From SKVR01 sp964491395 (GTDB lineage: Bacteria > Bacteroidota > Bacteroidia > Bacteroidales > UBA7960), in the NCBI GenBank assembly GCA_964491395.1, contig CAZBGI010000009.1, forward strand, positions 1 through 64,000: 64,000 nucleotides of DNA, read 5' to 3'. Within the stretch, counting starts at the first letter, position 1; each line of letters begins with the position of its first letter. The notes below the pieces were generated by a model, which did no database searches, was not told the origin of the DNA, and saw nothing but the letters and a program-made list of their open reading frames with translations. This document shows positions 63,106 to 64,000 of this stretch, in pieces. The position numbers and the translations under genes were made by a program.

Positions 63106-64000
63106 TTAAAGTCCTAAATTGATTCCTACAGAAACGGTCCTTACCTGGGGATAGGTAAAGAAGTCGGTTCCCAGTACAAGGTTATCAGGTCCTGCATAAT
63201 TTACCTCGGGATCCATGCCGCTGTAACTGGAAAAAGTAAGCAGGTTTTGTCCGGTTATGAATAACCTGGCGGTTCTCATTCCCAAGCGTTCAGCTACATC
63301 ACTGTCAAGGTTGTAGGAAAGGGAGAGATTTTTTATGCGCAGATAGGAACCATCTTCAATAAAACGGGAAGAAACCCGGCTGTTATTGTTGGGGTCACGG
63401 CCTGTGGCTCTTGGGATATGGGTCTCATCTCCCGGTTCGCGCCACCTGTCGAGCACGGCAACAGTCTGATTGTCATTTCCTGCCATGGATTCTATGTAAA
63501 TACGTGTGCCGTTGAATATGTCATTGCCATAGGAGAACTGCAAAAATACATTGAGTTCAAAGTTTCTCCAGGTAAGTATGTTGCCGAAACCACCCGTAAA
63601 ATCCGGATTGGGATCCCCGATTTTGGTTCGGTCTCTGGCATCAATCAATCCATCCTGGTTTACATCCTCAAATACGATATCACCGGTGGAGGGGTCTACG
63701 CCAAGACTGTTGAACCCATAAAAGATCCCAATGGGTTCTCCTACCCTTACACTGTTGCTACCTCTTCCAATATTGTCAAGGGGCTGGTCTTTGTAAAGGG
63801 AAAGCACTTTGTTGCGGTTGCGTGAAATGTTGAAAGAGGTGGTCCAGCTGAAGTCGTCGGTTTCGAAATTAACGGTATTGATACTCAGTTCAATTCCTTT
63901 GTTTTCAAGCTCACCGATATTGGAGGTGATGCTGGATGAACCGGCAGTCATAGAGATAGGCCGGTTGAATAGCAGATCCTGGGTTTGGTTGTTATAATAA
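63106..64000 (-). CDS. SusC/RagA TonB-dependent transporter (C-terminal part)
   Basis: Partial: the frame runs off the right edge, leaving about 298 C-terminal residues. These are outer-membrane barrel strands with the SusC-typical NIGELENKGIELSI, the FGNILTWRNFELNVFLQFSYGNDIFNGT stretch and terminal VRTVSVGINLGL. It pairs with the downstream SusD. The N-terminal plug domain is outside the window. Confidence 0.93.
   Translation of the reverse strand, partial: YYNNQTQDLLFNRPISMTAGSSSITSNIGELENKGIELSINTVNFETDDFSWTTSFNISRNRNKVLSLYKDQPLDNIGRGSNSVRVGEPIGIFYGFNSLGVDPSTGDIVFEDVNQDGLIDARDRTKIGDPNPDFTGGFGNILTWRNFELNVFLQFSYGNDIFNGTRIYIESMAGNDNQTVAVLDRWREPGDETHIPRATGRDPNNNSRVSSRFIEDGSYLRIKNLSLSYNLDSDVAERLGMRTARLFITGQNLLTFSSYSGMDPEVNYAGPDNLVLGTDFFTYPQVRTVSVGINLGL

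Noticed and set aside
1..64000. tRNA, rRNA, CRISPR, IS or phage elements
   Set aside because: I looked through the intergenic stretches by eye and saw no tRNA T-loop patterns, spaced direct-repeat arrays, transposases, integrases or phage structural genes.

Overview
The window reads as a chromosome segment of a Bacteroidota bacterium, most likely of the Bacteroidales/Marinilabiliales type. The evidence is two SusC/SusD pairs, several secreted proteins with type IX secretion (T9SS) C-terminal sorting domains, the TAnnTTTG-type -7 promoter motif ahead of several genes, mostly SD-less starts, and many 'C'-type lipoproteins. A 100-N scaffold gap and possible domain scrambling suggest a draft or metagenome assembly. 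I found no tRNA, rRNA, CRISPR array, IS element or prophage.

Region 1 (318-30302) is the most interesting part. It looks like a peptidoglycan-scavenging locus. Reading left from a divergent promoter region (19520-19927) are a MurNAc/GlcNAc-type sugar kinase (murK-like), the MurNAc-6-P etherase murQ, a SusC/SusD pair, two surface lipoproteins, a GHL10 (YngK/DUF187) glycosidase-like protein, a TolB-like propeller, a large T9SS-exported Amidase_3 protein and a T9SS-exported adhesin-like protein. Reading right are an amidase with a golvesin domain inserted in its catalytic fold, a GT2 glycosyltransferase, a DUF4922 protein with HIT/Ap4A-phosphorylase-like motifs, a double GNAT acetyltransferase, a SpoIID/LytB-domain protein and an AmpG-like permease with a large extra domain. 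The proposed flow is: secreted amidases strip peptides, a glycosidase and SusCD capture the glycan, AmpG imports the products, and MurK/MurQ convert MurNAc to GlcNAc-6-P.

Region 2 (30464-34057) holds a patatin-like phospholipase, DNA primase (dnaG) and a small outer-membrane barrel. Region 3 (34445-42065) is a TetR-controlled RND efflux set (TetR, TolC, membrane fusion protein, RND pump) followed by a beta-lactamase-family serine hydrolase. Region 4 (42332-46059) has a SPOR lipoprotein, a DUF302 protein divergent from a PAS/sigma-54 activator, and lpxK. Region 5 (46313-58108) is mainly housekeeping: a Nif3-family protein, a zinc-ribbon coiled-coil protein, a FadL-like porin, a Pro/Ser/Arg-rich lipoprotein divergent from prolyl-tRNA synthetase, a SPOR protein, fructose-bisphosphate aldolase, an NtrC-like response regulator and a coiled-coil lipoprotein.

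Region 6 (58167-64000) reads left and contains a second, truncated SusC plus SusD and a PKD/adhesin lipoprotein, then, behind a terminator-like hairpin, a lipoprotein cyanophycinase and a YfcC-family carrier. This suggests use of peptide- or amino-acid-derived substrate.
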